DNA from: an uncultured Pseudorhodoferax sp.
GTDB lineage: Bacteria > Pseudomonadota > Gammaproteobacteria > Burkholderiales > Burkholderiaceae
Length of the DNA: 16,431 bases
Direction of reading: 5' to 3'
NCBI GenBank assembly: GCA_913776795.1
Contig: CAJYRH010000178.1
Span: forward strand, 1-16,431
Positions 1 to 9,979 of this stretch are shown here, one piece after another. Made by a program: the position numbers and the translations under genes. The notes under the pieces are model-generated. The model was not told where the DNA came from and did no database searches. It was given only the letters and a program-made list of their open reading frames with translations. Numbering within the stretch: position 1 is the stretch's first letter; the number at the start of each line of letters is the position of its first letter.

Positions 1-1
1 C

Positions 2-328
2 GACGCCGGCCTGTGCGGCGACGCGGCCGGCCTGGCGTCTCCGCCGTTCCACGCCGTGACGGCCGCATGGGGCATCGCCTACGTGGTCTAAGGGGCGCAG
101 CTCGGAGGGCGCGTGCTGCATCAGCGCCTGCGCCGGGCCGGCGTGGCGGCACCCCTGCGCTACCTGGACGGCCGCGGCGCCGACACCGGCGCGCACTGGC
201 ACCGATTCCTGCAGGCCCTGCGGGCGGCGCTGGCGCGGCCTGCCGATGTGGCCGAGGCCAGCGGTGCGGCCCGCTGGGCTTTCGAGGACCTGCTTGGAAG
301 GTTCCGCCGGTGCGGCCTGGTTCCGTGA
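2..328 (+). pseudogene. bphO: Heme oxygenase (biliverdin-forming), 3' part, interrupted by an in-frame stop
   Basis: The frame starting at base 2 reads as the C-terminal half of a bacterial heme oxygenase, the enzyme that opens heme to biliverdin, the chromophore of the phytochrome encoded next. The diagnostic distal-helix segment is visible as AWGIAYVV-stop-GAQLGG, where the family has a Glu (VLEGSxLGG) at the stop. Codon 89-91 is TAA; GAA would restore Glu, so one G-to-T change explains it. The frame is otherwise intact on both sides, with a typical helical C-terminus ending at TGA 326-328. The 5' part, including the heme-ligand His, lies outside the window. The TGA overlaps the GTG start of the phytochrome gene (GTGA), implying translational coupling. 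The stop could be a real nonsense mutation or a base-call error near the contig edge. Family identity is fairly sure; loss of function is inference. Confidence 0.72.
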
Positions 329-2517
329 GCGCCGCTGACGGCGCCGATGTGCCGCTGGATCTGTCCAACTGTGACCAGGAGCCGATCCACATCCCCGGCC
401 GGATCCAGTCGCACGGCGTGCTGTTCGCGTTCGGCGCCGATGGCCGCCTGTCGCACCGCAGCGCCAACGCCGGCGCGATGCTGGGCGCCGCGGCGCCCAT
501 GCTCGGCCAGCCGCTGGCGAAGACCTGCTTTGCGGCCGACCCCACCATGCACAGCCTGGTCCAGGAGTGCCTGGCCACCGAGGCCGACGAGTCGCAGCCC
601 GTCGCCGTCGAGGTCGCACTGGCCGGCCGGCATTTCGAACTGATCGGCCACCGCCAGGGCGACCAGCTCGTACTCGAGCTCGAACGGCTGGGCGACGAGG
701 CCGCACTGCTGGCCGACGACGCCTTCAAGGGCCACAAGGCGCTGGTGCGGCTCAAGCGCCAGCGCAGCGTGGACGACCTGCTGGACGTGGCGGCGCAGGA
801 GGTGCGTGCGATGACCGGCTTCGACCGCGTGATGGCCTACCGTTTCCGCCACGACGACAGCGGCGATGTGGTGGCCGAAGCGCGCGACGCCGCACTGGAG
901 CCATTTGCCGGCCGCCGTTACCCGGCCAGCGACATCCCGGCCCAGGCGCGGCGGCTGTACCTGCTCAACACGCTGCGCACCATCGTCGAGGTGGGCAGCC
1001 AGGCGGTGCCCATCGAGGCGATGGACTTGGGCGCCGCGCCGCTGGACCTTTCGCACAGCGTGCTGCGCGCCGTCTCGCCGGTGCACATCGAATACCTCAC
1101 GAACATGGGCGTGGCCGCGTCCATGAGCATCTCCATCGTCGTGCAGGGGCGGCTGTGGGGCATGCTGGCCTGCCACCACATGCAGCCGCGCCACGTGCCG
1201 TACCGGGTACGCAGCGCCTGCGACGTGCTGGCCCACGTGCTGGCGGCCGATGTGCAGACCGCACTGGCGCGTGCAAGTGCCGAGCGGCTGGCGCAGGCTG
1301 CCGGCGCACGCGCACGCGCGATCGAGACGCTGCTGCATTCCGAGGTCGGCGTGACGGCCTTGCTGCGCGAGGCAGACGGTCTGGTCGGCATGTTCGAGGC
1401 CCATGGCCTCATGCTGGCCGAGCGCGGCCGCGTCGTGGGCGCCAGCGGCGTGCCGCCGGAGGCTGCACGCGAACTGTTGCCGTTCCTGGCCGCACAGTTG
1501 CCGGTGCCCGATGGCATCTGGCACTGCGACAGCCTGGAGGGCGCGCCGCCCGCCTTGCGCGAAGCGCTGGGCAGCTGGTGCGGCCTGCTGGCGCTGCGCT
1601 TTTCCGACAGCACCGATGGCTGGCTGGTGCTGTTGCGCAAGGAGCAGGTCGAGACCATTGCCTGGGGCGGCCGGCCCGACAAGGCCTACAGCCATGGGCC
1701 GCTGGGCCCCCGGCTCACGCCGCGCGGCAGTTTCGACGTCTGGAAGGAAACCGTGCGCGGACGCTGCGTACCGTGGAGCGAAACCGACCTGCAGATCGCC
1801 CGCCCGCTTCTGAGCGAACTGGCGCGTGCCAGCGCGGCCCGCAGTGCCGACCTGGACCGCGCGCGCAGCCATCTGCTGGCCCTGCTGAGTGCCGGCGTGG
1901 ACGGCGGTCTGCCCGAGCCCGAGCCCGGGGATGCAGCACGCGCCGGCGGCCGCATGCAGCGCCTGGTGGCCCAGGTGCTCGACGCGGCGCACCTGCGCGG
2001 CGGCGCCGGGCTGGATCTTGCGCTGGCGCCCGTGGACCTCGCCCAGCTGGTCCAGGCCGCCGTGGACGAGGCCCAGTCCCTCCACCCTGCGCAGCGCTTC
2101 ATCCGCGAGGTGCCGCGCAGCCTGGTCGTCGACGGCCATGCCGACCGGCTGCGCCAGCTGCTGGCCTGCGTGGTCGGCAATGCCGCGCGCCATGGCGCAG
2201 CGGACGAGGCCATCGTGGTGCAACTGCGCCGCGAGAGCCATGCGGTCGTGCTGGACGTGAGCAACGTGGCACAGGAAATGACCGCGCCCGTGCTGGCGGC
2301 GCTGTTCGACCCTTTCCACCCGGGCGCCGCAGGCCTGGGCGCCAACGGGGACGGCCTGCGGCTGGGCCTGTACATCGCGCGCCAGATCGCGCGCGCGCAC
2401 GGCGGCGAACTGGAGCATGCCTACGCCGAGCCCTCCGTGGTGTTCACGCTCAGGCTGCCGGCGCAGGCCGGCACCGGCCCGGTTCGGCCCGACGGAGCGC
2501 CAGGCGCAACGGTATAA
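325..2517 (+). CDS. bphP: Bacteriophytochrome with degenerate histidine-kinase output
   Basis: This 730-residue protein is a biliverdin-binding red/far-red photoreceptor. GTG at 325 is chosen because it overlaps the upstream TGA and places the chromophore Cys at residue 16 in DLSNCDQEPIHIPG, the usual N-terminal PAS position. The GAF domain carries PASDIP (Asp203) and SPVHIEYL (His254). The PHY tongue is present with WGG and PRGSF (466-470). The C-terminal region should be a DHp/ATPase module. It keeps the N-box (Asn619 in NAARHG), an F-box-like LFDPFHPG and a G2-like GLRLGLYIARQ. The expected GHDLRxPL phospho-acceptor motif is missing: after ARSHLLALLS (about 513-522) the sequence passes to a short GVDGGLPEP stretch and then the second DHp helix. 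The G1 box reads DVSNVAQ, without glycines. Photochemistry is probably intact; kinase activity is doubtful (inference). No response regulator is adjacent. The next gene starts 7 nt downstream. Confidence 0.9.
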   Translation: MSAADGADVPLDLSNCDQEPIHIPGRIQSHGVLFAFGADGRLSHRSANAGAMLGAAAPMLGQPLAKTCFAADPTMHSLVQECLATEADESQPVAVEVALAGRHFELIGHRQGDQLVLELERLGDEAALLADDAFKGHKALVRLKRQRSVDDLLDVAAQEVRAMTGFDRVMAYRFRHDDSGDVVAEARDAALEPFAGRRYPASDIPAQARRLYLLNTLRTIVEVGSQAVPIEAMDLGAAPLDLSHSVLRAVSPVHIEYLTNMGVAASMSISIVVQGRLWGMLACHHMQPRHVPYRVRSACDVLAHVLAADVQTALARASAERLAQAAGARARAIETLLHSEVGVTALLREADGLVGMFEAHGLMLAERGRVVGASGVPPEAARELLPFLAAQLPVPDGIWHCDSLEGAPPALREALGSWCGLLALRFSDSTDGWLVLLRKEQVETIAWGGRPDKAYSHGPLGPRLTPRGSFDVWKETVRGRCVPWSETDLQIARPLLSELARASAARSADLDRARSHLLALLSAGVDGGLPEPEPGDAARAGGRMQRLVAQVLDAAHLRGGAGLDLALAPVDLAQLVQAAVDEAQSLHPAQRFIREVPRSLVVDGHADRLRQLLACVVGNAARHGAADEAIVVQLRRESHAVVLDVSNVAQEMTAPVLAALFDPFHPGAAGLGANGDGLRLGLYIARQIARAHGGELEHAYAEPSVVFTLRLPAQAGTGPVRPDGAPGATV

Positions 2518-2524
2518 ACCGGCC

Positions 2525-3394
2525 ATGTCCTCCCTTCCCGATCCGATTGCGCGGCTCGAAGCTGCGGCCCAGACCCTGCAGACGCCCTGTGGCGATGGCC
2601 ATGTCCAGTGGCACCGCTGGGGGCCCGCCGAAGCCGGTGCGGCCGGCCCCGTCGTGCTGCTGCACGGCGGCAGCGGCAGCTGGACCCACTGGGTGCGCAA
2701 CATCGACGCCCTGGTCGCGGCCGGCCGCCAGGTGCTGGTGCCTGATCTGCCGGGCTTCGGCGACTCGGCCCGCCCGCCCGGTGGCGGCGACGCCGACGAC
2801 GTGGCGCCGGCGCTGGAGCAGGGCCTGGCCGAACTGCTGGGTCCGCAGCGCTGCGACCTGGTCGGTTTCTCGTTCGGCGGCCTCACGGCCGGCCTGCTGG
2901 CGGCGGCGCATCCGCAACGCGCGGCGCGGCTGGTGCTGGCTGGCGCGCCGGCCATGGGGGTGTCCGACGCCGGGCGCATCGTGCTGCGCGGCTGGCGCCA
3001 CCTGGACGATGCCGGCGCGCGTGCGGCTGTGCACCGCCACAACCTGGCGGTCCTGATGCTGCACCGGCCCGAGGCCATCGATGACCTGGCGCTGGCCTTG
3101 CACGGCGCCAACGTGGTGCGGGACCGCATGCAGCGGCGGCGGCTGGCGCGCACCGAGGCGCTCAAGGACGCACTGCAGCAGGTGCGTTGCCCGGTGTGGG
3201 CGATCTACGGCCGCGAGGACGTGCTCTACAGCGGACGCATGGACCGGCTGGCCGCGGCCTTCGCCGAAGGGCCGCATTTCCAGGGGCTAGTCTTGATCGA
3301 CGATGCCGGGCATTGGGTGCAGTACGAGCGGGCCGAGGCCTTCGATGCCGCCTTGGCCCAGGTGCTGTCCGCCCCGGTCCAGAACCTCGCTTGA
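2525..3394 (+). CDS. Alpha/beta-fold hydrolase (serine hydrolase)
   Basis: This 289-residue cytoplasmic protein has the full alpha/beta-hydrolase signature: an HGG oxyanion-hole motif at 47-49, a nucleophile elbow GFSFGG with Ser116, an acidic residue in GRED (Asp232), and the catalytic His263 in DDAGHWVQYE. Spacing and length match the family that contains meta-cleavage-product hydrolases, haloperoxidase-like and esterase-like enzymes. The substrate cannot be read from sequence. ATG 2525 is chosen because it lies 7 nt after the phytochrome stop and gives a normal N-terminus; a longer open frame begins at 2417 inside bphP but would overlap it. No strong Shine-Dalgarno is seen, which fits coupling to the upstream gene. 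A link to light sensing is suggested only by gene order. Confidence 0.88.
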   Translation: MSSLPDPIARLEAAAQTLQTPCGDGHVQWHRWGPAEAGAAGPVVLLHGGSGSWTHWVRNIDALVAAGRQVLVPDLPGFGDSARPPGGGDADDVAPALEQGLAELLGPQRCDLVGFSFGGLTAGLLAAAHPQRAARLVLAGAPAMGVSDAGRIVLRGWRHLDDAGARAAVHRHNLAVLMLHRPEAIDDLALALHGANVVRDRMQRRRLARTEALKDALQQVRCPVWAIYGREDVLYSGRMDRLAAAFAEGPHFQGLVLIDDAGHWVQYERAEAFDAALAQVLSAPVQNLA

Positions 3395-3405
3395 GGAGCC
3401 TGCCC

Positions 3406-3741
3406 ATGACCACCGGACACCGGTTCGTGCTTGCCCATCTGCTCGCGATGCTGCTGGCCGGCGCTGGCGCCGCGCAGGCCCAGTCGCTGCGCTGCGGCCG
3501 CGACTTCGCGCAGATCGGCGAGACCAAGTTCGTCATCGAATCCAAATGCGGCGCGCCGGCCGCCAGGGACAGCTTCTGCAAACCCATCGGCATCGCGCCC
3601 AGCACGGTGGGCCGGCCGCCGCACGTGGCGTGCGACATGGTGGAGGAGTGGACCTACAAGCCCGGCGTCGGCCAGTTCATCACCATCCTGCAGTTCCGCG
3701 AAGGGGAACTGCGCGAGATGAAGTACGGGCCGCGCCAATAG
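3406..3741 (+). CDS. Small exported DUF2845-type protein
   Basis: This 111-residue protein has a clear Sec signal peptide (basic start, hydrophobic core, cleavage expected after AQA at residue 25). The mature domain has four cysteines (30, 48, 58, 76), which suggests two disulfides in the periplasm. The pattern of an N-terminal SLRCG, then a KCG (Cys48), and a closing EWTYKPG...LQFREGEL segment resembles DUF2845, a short beta-rich periplasmic family of unknown function. GAGGA at 3393-3397 sits 8 nt before ATG 3406, and the gene begins 11 nt after the hydrolase stop, so it is probably the last gene of the transcript. It ends 4 nt from the end of the convergent gene on the other strand. Confidence 0.8.
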   Translation: MTTGHRFVLAHLLAMLLAGAGAAQAQSLRCGRDFAQIGETKFVIESKCGAPAARDSFCKPIGIAPSTVGRPPHVACDMVEEWTYKPGVGQFITILQFREGELREMKYGPRQ

Positions 3742-3745
3742 GCGT

Positions 3746-4285
3746 TCAGCCCGGGCTGGCGCTCTGGATGGTCTGGATGTAATCGGCGCGGTAGGGCGCG
3801 CAGGCGGCCTGCAGTTTGCCGTCGACCTCGGCGCCGGCGCGCTCGCCGCTCCACGGCTGCGGCGCGACCGCTCCGTCCCTGGCGATCTGCAGCATGCCGA
3901 GGTTGGTGTGCACCATCTCCCCGTCCGCGCCGACCACGCCTTGCTGCAGGCACACACCAATGGGCACGCCTGGCTTGCTGCTGGGGGGCACGATGGCCAC
4001 GGCCGACAGCTGGCCCGCGATCGGCCGCTCGGGGACCACGATGGTGCGGATGCCGTCGCGCTGCTGCGCCAGCGTTTTCTGCAGCGCGGCCACCAAGGCC
4101 CTGGCCCGGTCCTGCGCCGCCGTGCCGCCGGCGATGCGCTGCATTTCGCTGGCCAGTTCCTGCGGATAGCGCAGGGCTGCCGGCGGCGACAGCAGCGGGT
4201 GTGCGGCCTGTGCCAGTGCCTGAGGCGCCGGCAGCGTGCAGGCTGCCGCGCAAGCCAGCACCGCGTACCGCAGGGCTCGGCGCAC
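3746..4285 (-). CDS. Exported protein of unknown function
   Basis: No family was recognised. From GTG 4285 the product is 179 residues with a convincing signal peptide (VRRALRYAVLACAAA...ALAQA, cleavage near residue 27). The mature part has a helical stretch (about 41-78), a beta-rich core containing IRTIVVPERPIAGQLSAVAI, and two cysteines (112 and 162) that could form a disulfide. Codon use from the signal peptide onward looks like that of real neighbours. The same frame stays open to ATG 4459, which would add 58 residues rich in Arg and Pro that look like translated non-coding DNA and would bury the signal peptide, so the internal GTG is preferred. No strong ribosome site is seen. It probably acts in the periplasm; its role is unknown. 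Confidence 0.6.
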   Translation of the reverse strand: MRRALRYAVLACAAACTLPAPQALAQAAHPLLSPPAALRYPQELASEMQRIAGGTAAQDRARALVAALQKTLAQQRDGIRTIVVPERPIAGQLSAVAIVPPSSKPGVPIGVCLQQGVVGADGEMVHTNLGMLQIARDGAVAPQPWSGERAGAEVDGKLQAACAPYRADYIQTIQSASPG

Positions 4286-4632
4286 CCCCGTGGCCGCGCT
4301 TTCGGTCGGTCGTCGCGCGTCACCTGGCCGCAGGGGGCGGCTGCCGGCGCCTGTGCGCGCGGCGCCCAGGTGCAACGGTGGGCGCCCGGGGGGCCGTCGG
4401 CCAGTGCATGGCAACGGGTTGGCGGGAATGGCGGGCCGCCTGGCTGGTGGGTGGGTCATCGGTCGATGGTGCAGCGCTGGGGGAAGTCCGACGCGTCGAG
4501 CGCAGCGGCAAGTCCTGCATGCCGCGGCGGCCTCCAGCATCGGCGGTGAAATTCCGGACCATACCCTGTCGCAACGGTGCGCATCCCCGAGCCGGCACCG
4601 CCGGCGCCGTTGCCGCTGCAACGCGTTCCGCC
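4286..4632. other. 347-base stretch without a convincing gene
   Basis: This stretch separates the exported-protein gene from dinB. Open frames exist but have biased Arg/Pro/Ala content and no recognisable motif. Just past the dinB stop, reading on the - strand, there are two compact hairpins: GTTGC/GCAAC (4609-4613 with 4618-4622) and GCCGGC/GCCGGC (4591-4596 with 4600-4605). Neither has a U-tract, so an intrinsic terminator is not supported. The promoter of the downstream gene should lie here but no clear -35/-10 pair was found. Confidence 0.5.
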
Positions 4633-5823
4633 TCAGAACAGCTGGCCCGTGACCGGAATGGCAGGCTCCTGCTGTCCGGCAAGCTCGGCGGGCCTGGCCA
4701 GCGCACCCACGCGCACGCCCAGCAGCCGCAGCCGGCGTTCGAGCTGCACGCGCTTGAGGCACTGCCCGGCAGCCTGCCGGATCGTGCGCGCATCGGCCGT
4801 GTGCGTGGCAATGGTCTGGTCGCGTGTGACGATCTTGAAGTCGTCGAAGCGCAGCTTGATGCCGATGGTTTTGCCCACGTAGCCCTTGCGCTGCAGATCG
4901 GCTGCCACTTTCTCGCACAGGTGCGTGAAGATCGCCGAGAGTTCGGCACGGTCGCGCACGGCATGCAGGTCGCGGTCGAAGGTGGTCTCGCGGCTCATGG
5001 AGACGGGCTCGCTTTCGGTCACCACGGGTCGGCTGTCGCGGCCCCAGGAGGCTTCGTGCATCCAGGCGCCGTAGGCGCGTCCGAAGTGCTCGACGAGCCA
5101 CGCGCGGTCCTTCGCGGCCAGTTCGCCGATCGTGGTGATGCCCAGTGCCTGCAGCTTGGCGTCGGCCTTCGGGCCGATGCCGTTGATCTTGCGCGCGGGC
5201 AGCGACCAGATGCGGGTCTGCAGGTCGGCCTCGTGCACGATGGAGATGCCGCCCGGCTTGTCGAACTCGCTGGCCATCTTGGCGACGAGCTTGTTGGGCG
5301 CCACGCCGATCGAGCAGGTCAGGCCGGTGCGGTCGAAGATGGATTTCTGGATCAGGCGGGCCAGCACGCGGCCGCCTTCGCGCTGGCCGCCGGGCACGTC
5401 GGTGAAGTCGATGTACACCTCGTCGACGCCGCGGTCTTCCATGAGCGGCGCGATCTCCAGGATGGTGCCTTTGAACAGGCGCGAGAAGCGCCGGTACTCG
5501 TCGAAGTCCACCGGCAGCAGGATGGCTTGCGGGCACAGCTTGGCGGCCTTCATCATGCCCATGGCCGACCCCACGCCGAACGCGCGGGCCGGGTAGGTGG
5601 CCGTGGTGATGACGCCGCGGCCGACGTAGTCGCCCAGCCGCGGGAACTGCTCCAACGGCAGGTCCGCGCGCTGCGCCAGCACGCTGTCGGCCCGGCGCCG
5701 ACCGCCGCCGATCACCACAGGCAGACCCTTGAGCTGCGGGTAGCGCAGCAGCTCGACGGAGGCGTAGAACGCGTCCATGTCCAGGTGGGCGATGCGGCGG
5801 GGCTTGGGCGTGCTGGTCACCAT
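4633..5823 (-). CDS. dinB: DNA polymerase IV (Y-family translesion polymerase)
   Basis: This 396-residue Y-family polymerase performs error-prone translesion synthesis. Palm residues are visible: Asp15 and Asp17 in HLDMDAFYASVE, with Tyr20 at the steric-gate position, and Asp134-Glu135 in GVDEVYIDFTD. SIGVAPNKLVAKMASEFDKPGG and the helix-hairpin-helix GIGPKADAKLQALGI follow, then the little-finger domain. The protein ends in GQLF, which could serve as a beta-clamp-binding tail. Between VVIGGG (about 41) and GRGVITTATYPAR (about 69) there is an insertion of roughly 25 residues compared with E. coli Pol IV; I recall similar insertions in Comamonadaceae. ATG 5823 is chosen to fit the usual short N-terminus; ATG 5832 is equally possible, and an open frame to 5907 would run into the promoter region. 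An LexA-like half site lies about 50 nt upstream but is incomplete. Confidence 0.93.
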   Translation of the reverse strand: MVTSTPKPRRIAHLDMDAFYASVELLRYPQLKGLPVVIGGGRRRADSVLAQRADLPLEQFPRLGDYVGRGVITTATYPARAFGVGSAMGMMKAAKLCPQAILLPVDFDEYRRFSRLFKGTILEIAPLMEDRGVDEVYIDFTDVPGGQREGGRVLARLIQKSIFDRTGLTCSIGVAPNKLVAKMASEFDKPGGISIVHEADLQTRIWSLPARKINGIGPKADAKLQALGITTIGELAAKDRAWLVEHFGRAYGAWMHEASWGRDSRPVVTESEPVSMSRETTFDRDLHAVRDRAELSAIFTHLCEKVAADLQRKGYVGKTIGIKLRFDDFKIVTRDQTIATHTADARTIRQAAGQCLKRVQLERRLRLLGVRVGALARPAELAGQQEPAIPVTGQLF

Positions 5824-5900
5824 TACAAGCATACGTGCTGCGATGGAGACAGCAGGCACGGGCGCCCGGTGGTATACAGCCCCCGCATCGGGACCGGATT

Positions 5901-5912
5901 GGCACAAGTGCC
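5901..5912. promoter_or_regulatory. Palindrome in the dinB/acyl-CoA dehydrogenase divergent region
   Basis: GGCAC-AA-GTGCC is a perfect 5-bp inverted repeat with a 2-nt centre. It lies in the 143-nt divergent spacer, 15 nt upstream of a -10-like TATCAT for the rightward gene. Position and symmetry suggest a repressor or activator site; no regulator can be named. Confidence 0.35.
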
Positions 5913-5926
5913 GTCGGCCCTGTCGC

Positions 5927-5932
5927 TATCAT
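5927..5932 (+). promoter_or_regulatory. Putative -10 element for the acyl-CoA dehydrogenase operon
   Basis: GCTATCATCG contains TATCAT, a 5/6 match to TATAAT in the G-C-TATxAT context common in betaproteobacterial promoters. It lies 35 nt before the start codon, leaving room for the GGAG ribosome site at 5954-5957. No -35 with good spacing is seen: TTGGCA at 5899-5904 is 22 nt away, which is too far. Confidence 0.35.
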
Positions 5933-5966
5933 CGCCCCCGATCCACCCCCCTTGGAGCCCCATTCC

Positions 5967-7625
5967 ATGACGTCCGAAACGGACCTTGTCGCTAACGCGC
6001 GCCGCCTGCTGGTCGGTCAGCAAGCCCTGTTCGATGCCGCCGTGCGCCTGGTGGCGCAGGGCTGCAGTGGCGCGGCCGGCCGTCTCGATGCAGCGGCGCT
6101 GGATGCGGCGCAGGGGGTGTCGTACGAACTGGCGTGGGCCAGCGCCGACCTGCTCGCCGCGCAGACCGTGCTGCAGGCGCCGGCTGCCGCCGGGCTGGAC
6201 CGTGCCCTGGCATTGCTCTTCGCGACAGAGGCCATGCGCTCGGTGCAGGCGCGGCTGGAGTCCGTCGCCATCGACGCGGACCTGGACGGCGCGCCGCTGC
6301 GCGCCTGGTCGGTCGACCCGCAGTGGCCCGCGTTGCGGCGTGCCGCAGCGGGGCCTGCAGCACTGGCGGCGGCCACGCAGGCCTTGGCCGCGGCCGAGTC
6401 CGACATCGGCCCCGTGGCGGTCAGCGAGGAGGTGGCGATGGCGCGCGATGCGTTCCGCCGCTTCGGCGCCGACGTGGTCGCGCCCCTGGCCGCCGCGATC
6501 CATGCGCAGGACCTGACCATTCCCGAGTCCATCCTCGGCCCGCTGCGCGAGATGGGCGTGTTTGGCCTGTCGATCCCGCACGAGTACGGCGGCAGTGCCC
6601 CCGGCCAGCACGACGACACGGCCATGATGATCGCCGTGACCGAGGCCCTGTCCGAGGCCTCGCTGGGCGCGGCCGGCAGCCTGATCACACGGCCCGAGAT
6701 CCTGTCGCGCGCTTTGCTCGCAGGCGGCACCGAAGCGCAGAAGCAGCACTTCCTGCCGAAGATCGCGGCCGGCGAGCCGCTGTGCGCCATCGCCATGACC
6801 GAGCCCGACCACGGTTCGGACGTGGCGAGCCTGGCGCTCAAGGCCACGCGCGTGGCCGGCGGCTGGCGCCTGGACGGTGCCAAGACCTGGTGCACCTTTG
6901 CCGGCAAGGCCGGCCTGCTGATGGTGGTGGCACGCACCGACCCGGACAAGGCGGCCGGCTACAAGGGCCTGTCCATCCTGCTGGTCGAGAAGCCCTCCAC
7001 CGAGGACCATTCCTTCGACTTCCAGCCCGAGACGGGCGGCCGCCTGCGCGGCAAGGCCATCCCGACCATCGGCTACCGCGGCATGCATTCGTACGAGCTC
7101 GCGTTCGAGGACTTCTTCGTGCCCGACAGCCATGTGCTGGGCGGCGAGGCCGGCCTGGGCCGGGGCTTTTACTTCAACATGGCCGGCATGGTCGGCGGGC
7201 GCATGCAGACCTCGGCGCGCGCCACCGGCGTCATGCGTGCGGCGCTAAGCGAGGCACTGCGGTACACGCAGGACCGCAAGGTCTTCGGCAAGCCGCTGAT
7301 CGATTTCCCGCTGACGCAGGCCCGGCTGGCCCAGATGGCCGCGCGGCTGGCGGCCTGCCGCCAGACGGCCTATGCGGTCGGCAACCGGCTCGAGGCCGCC
7401 GACGGCCGCATCGAGGCGGCGCAGATCAAGCTCCTGGCGTGCCGCTCGGCGGAGATGCTCACCCGCGACGCATTGCAGCTGCACGGCGGCATGGGCTACG
7501 CCGAGGAGACGCCCGTGAGCCGCTACTTCGTGGACGCGCGCGTGCTGTCCATCTTCGAGGGCGCCGAGGAAACCCTCGCGCTCAAGGTCATCGCCCGCGG
7601 CCTGTTCGAGAAGGCGCTGGCCTGA
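5967..7625 (+). CDS. Acyl-CoA dehydrogenase with long N-terminal extension (methylsuccinyl-CoA dehydrogenase-like)
   Basis: This 552-residue flavoenzyme is larger than ordinary acyl-CoA dehydrogenases (about 380-400). Residues 1 to about 150 form an Ala-rich helical extension, then the standard fold follows: an N-terminal helical domain (IPESILGPLREMGVFGLSIP), the FAD/substrate loop TEPDHGSD (278-285), the beta-domain (GAKTWCTF), and the C-terminal helical domain with ALQLHGGMGYAEE. Glu531 in SIFEGAEET aligns with the catalytic base of medium-chain enzymes (YEGTSE). The length, the extension and the ending KVIARGLFEKAL fit (2S)-methylsuccinyl-CoA dehydrogenase of the ethylmalonyl-CoA pathway as I remember it, but the substrate cannot be proven here. 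GGAG at 5954-5957 is 9 nt before ATG 5967. The isocitrate dehydrogenase gene follows after 43 nt, so the two are probably co-transcribed. Confidence 0.85.
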   Translation: MTSETDLVANARRLLVGQQALFDAAVRLVAQGCSGAAGRLDAAALDAAQGVSYELAWASADLLAAQTVLQAPAAAGLDRALALLFATEAMRSVQARLESVAIDADLDGAPLRAWSVDPQWPALRRAAAGPAALAAATQALAAAESDIGPVAVSEEVAMARDAFRRFGADVVAPLAAAIHAQDLTIPESILGPLREMGVFGLSIPHEYGGSAPGQHDDTAMMIAVTEALSEASLGAAGSLITRPEILSRALLAGGTEAQKQHFLPKIAAGEPLCAIAMTEPDHGSDVASLALKATRVAGGWRLDGAKTWCTFAGKAGLLMVVARTDPDKAAGYKGLSILLVEKPSTEDHSFDFQPETGGRLRGKAIPTIGYRGMHSYELAFEDFFVPDSHVLGGEAGLGRGFYFNMAGMVGGRMQTSARATGVMRAALSEALRYTQDRKVFGKPLIDFPLTQARLAQMAARLAACRQTAYAVGNRLEAADGRIEAAQIKLLACRSAEMLTRDALQLHGGMGYAEETPVSRYFVDARVLSIFEGAEETLALKVIARGLFEKALA

Positions 7626-7668
7626 TCCCTTCCTCTTTCTTCGTTTCACCACCGCCTAGGAATCCGTC

Positions 7669-9906
<2,238 letters not shown>

Positions 9907-9929
9907 CCCGTCCGGGTTTCCGGCATGAA

Positions 9930-9961
9930 GGGCTGGGAGCGGATGCTCCCGGCCCTTTTTT
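9930..9961 (+). terminator. Strong rho-independent terminator after icd
   Basis: An 11-bp stem (9930-9940 pairing with 9945-9955, one G-T wobble) with loop GGAT is followed at once by six T (9956-9961). It ends only 18 nt before the next start codon, so the MYG1-family gene would need read-through or a promoter inside the icd tail. Confidence 0.93.
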
Positions 9962-9979
9962 CATCACGAGAACGACACG

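Noticed and set aside
160..3165. Very long open frame on the - strand opposite the phytochrome and hydrolase
   Set aside because: It is a by-product of high GC and codon bias; the translation is rich in His, Gln, Arg and Ala without motifs, while the + strand encodes recognised domains.
4286..4459. N-terminal extension of the exported unknown protein to ATG 4459
   Set aside because: The extra 58 residues are Arg/Pro-rich, lack conservation signals and would place the signal peptide internally.
5864..5879. Possible LexA box upstream of dinB (CTGTATACCACCGGGC on the - strand)
   Set aside because: Only the first half matches the CTGTATAT...ACAG consensus; the second half lacks ACAG, so SOS control cannot be claimed.
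5824..5907. Extension of DinB to a start at 5907
   Set aside because: It would add a non-homologous leader before the standard DinB N-terminus and occupy the divergent promoter region.
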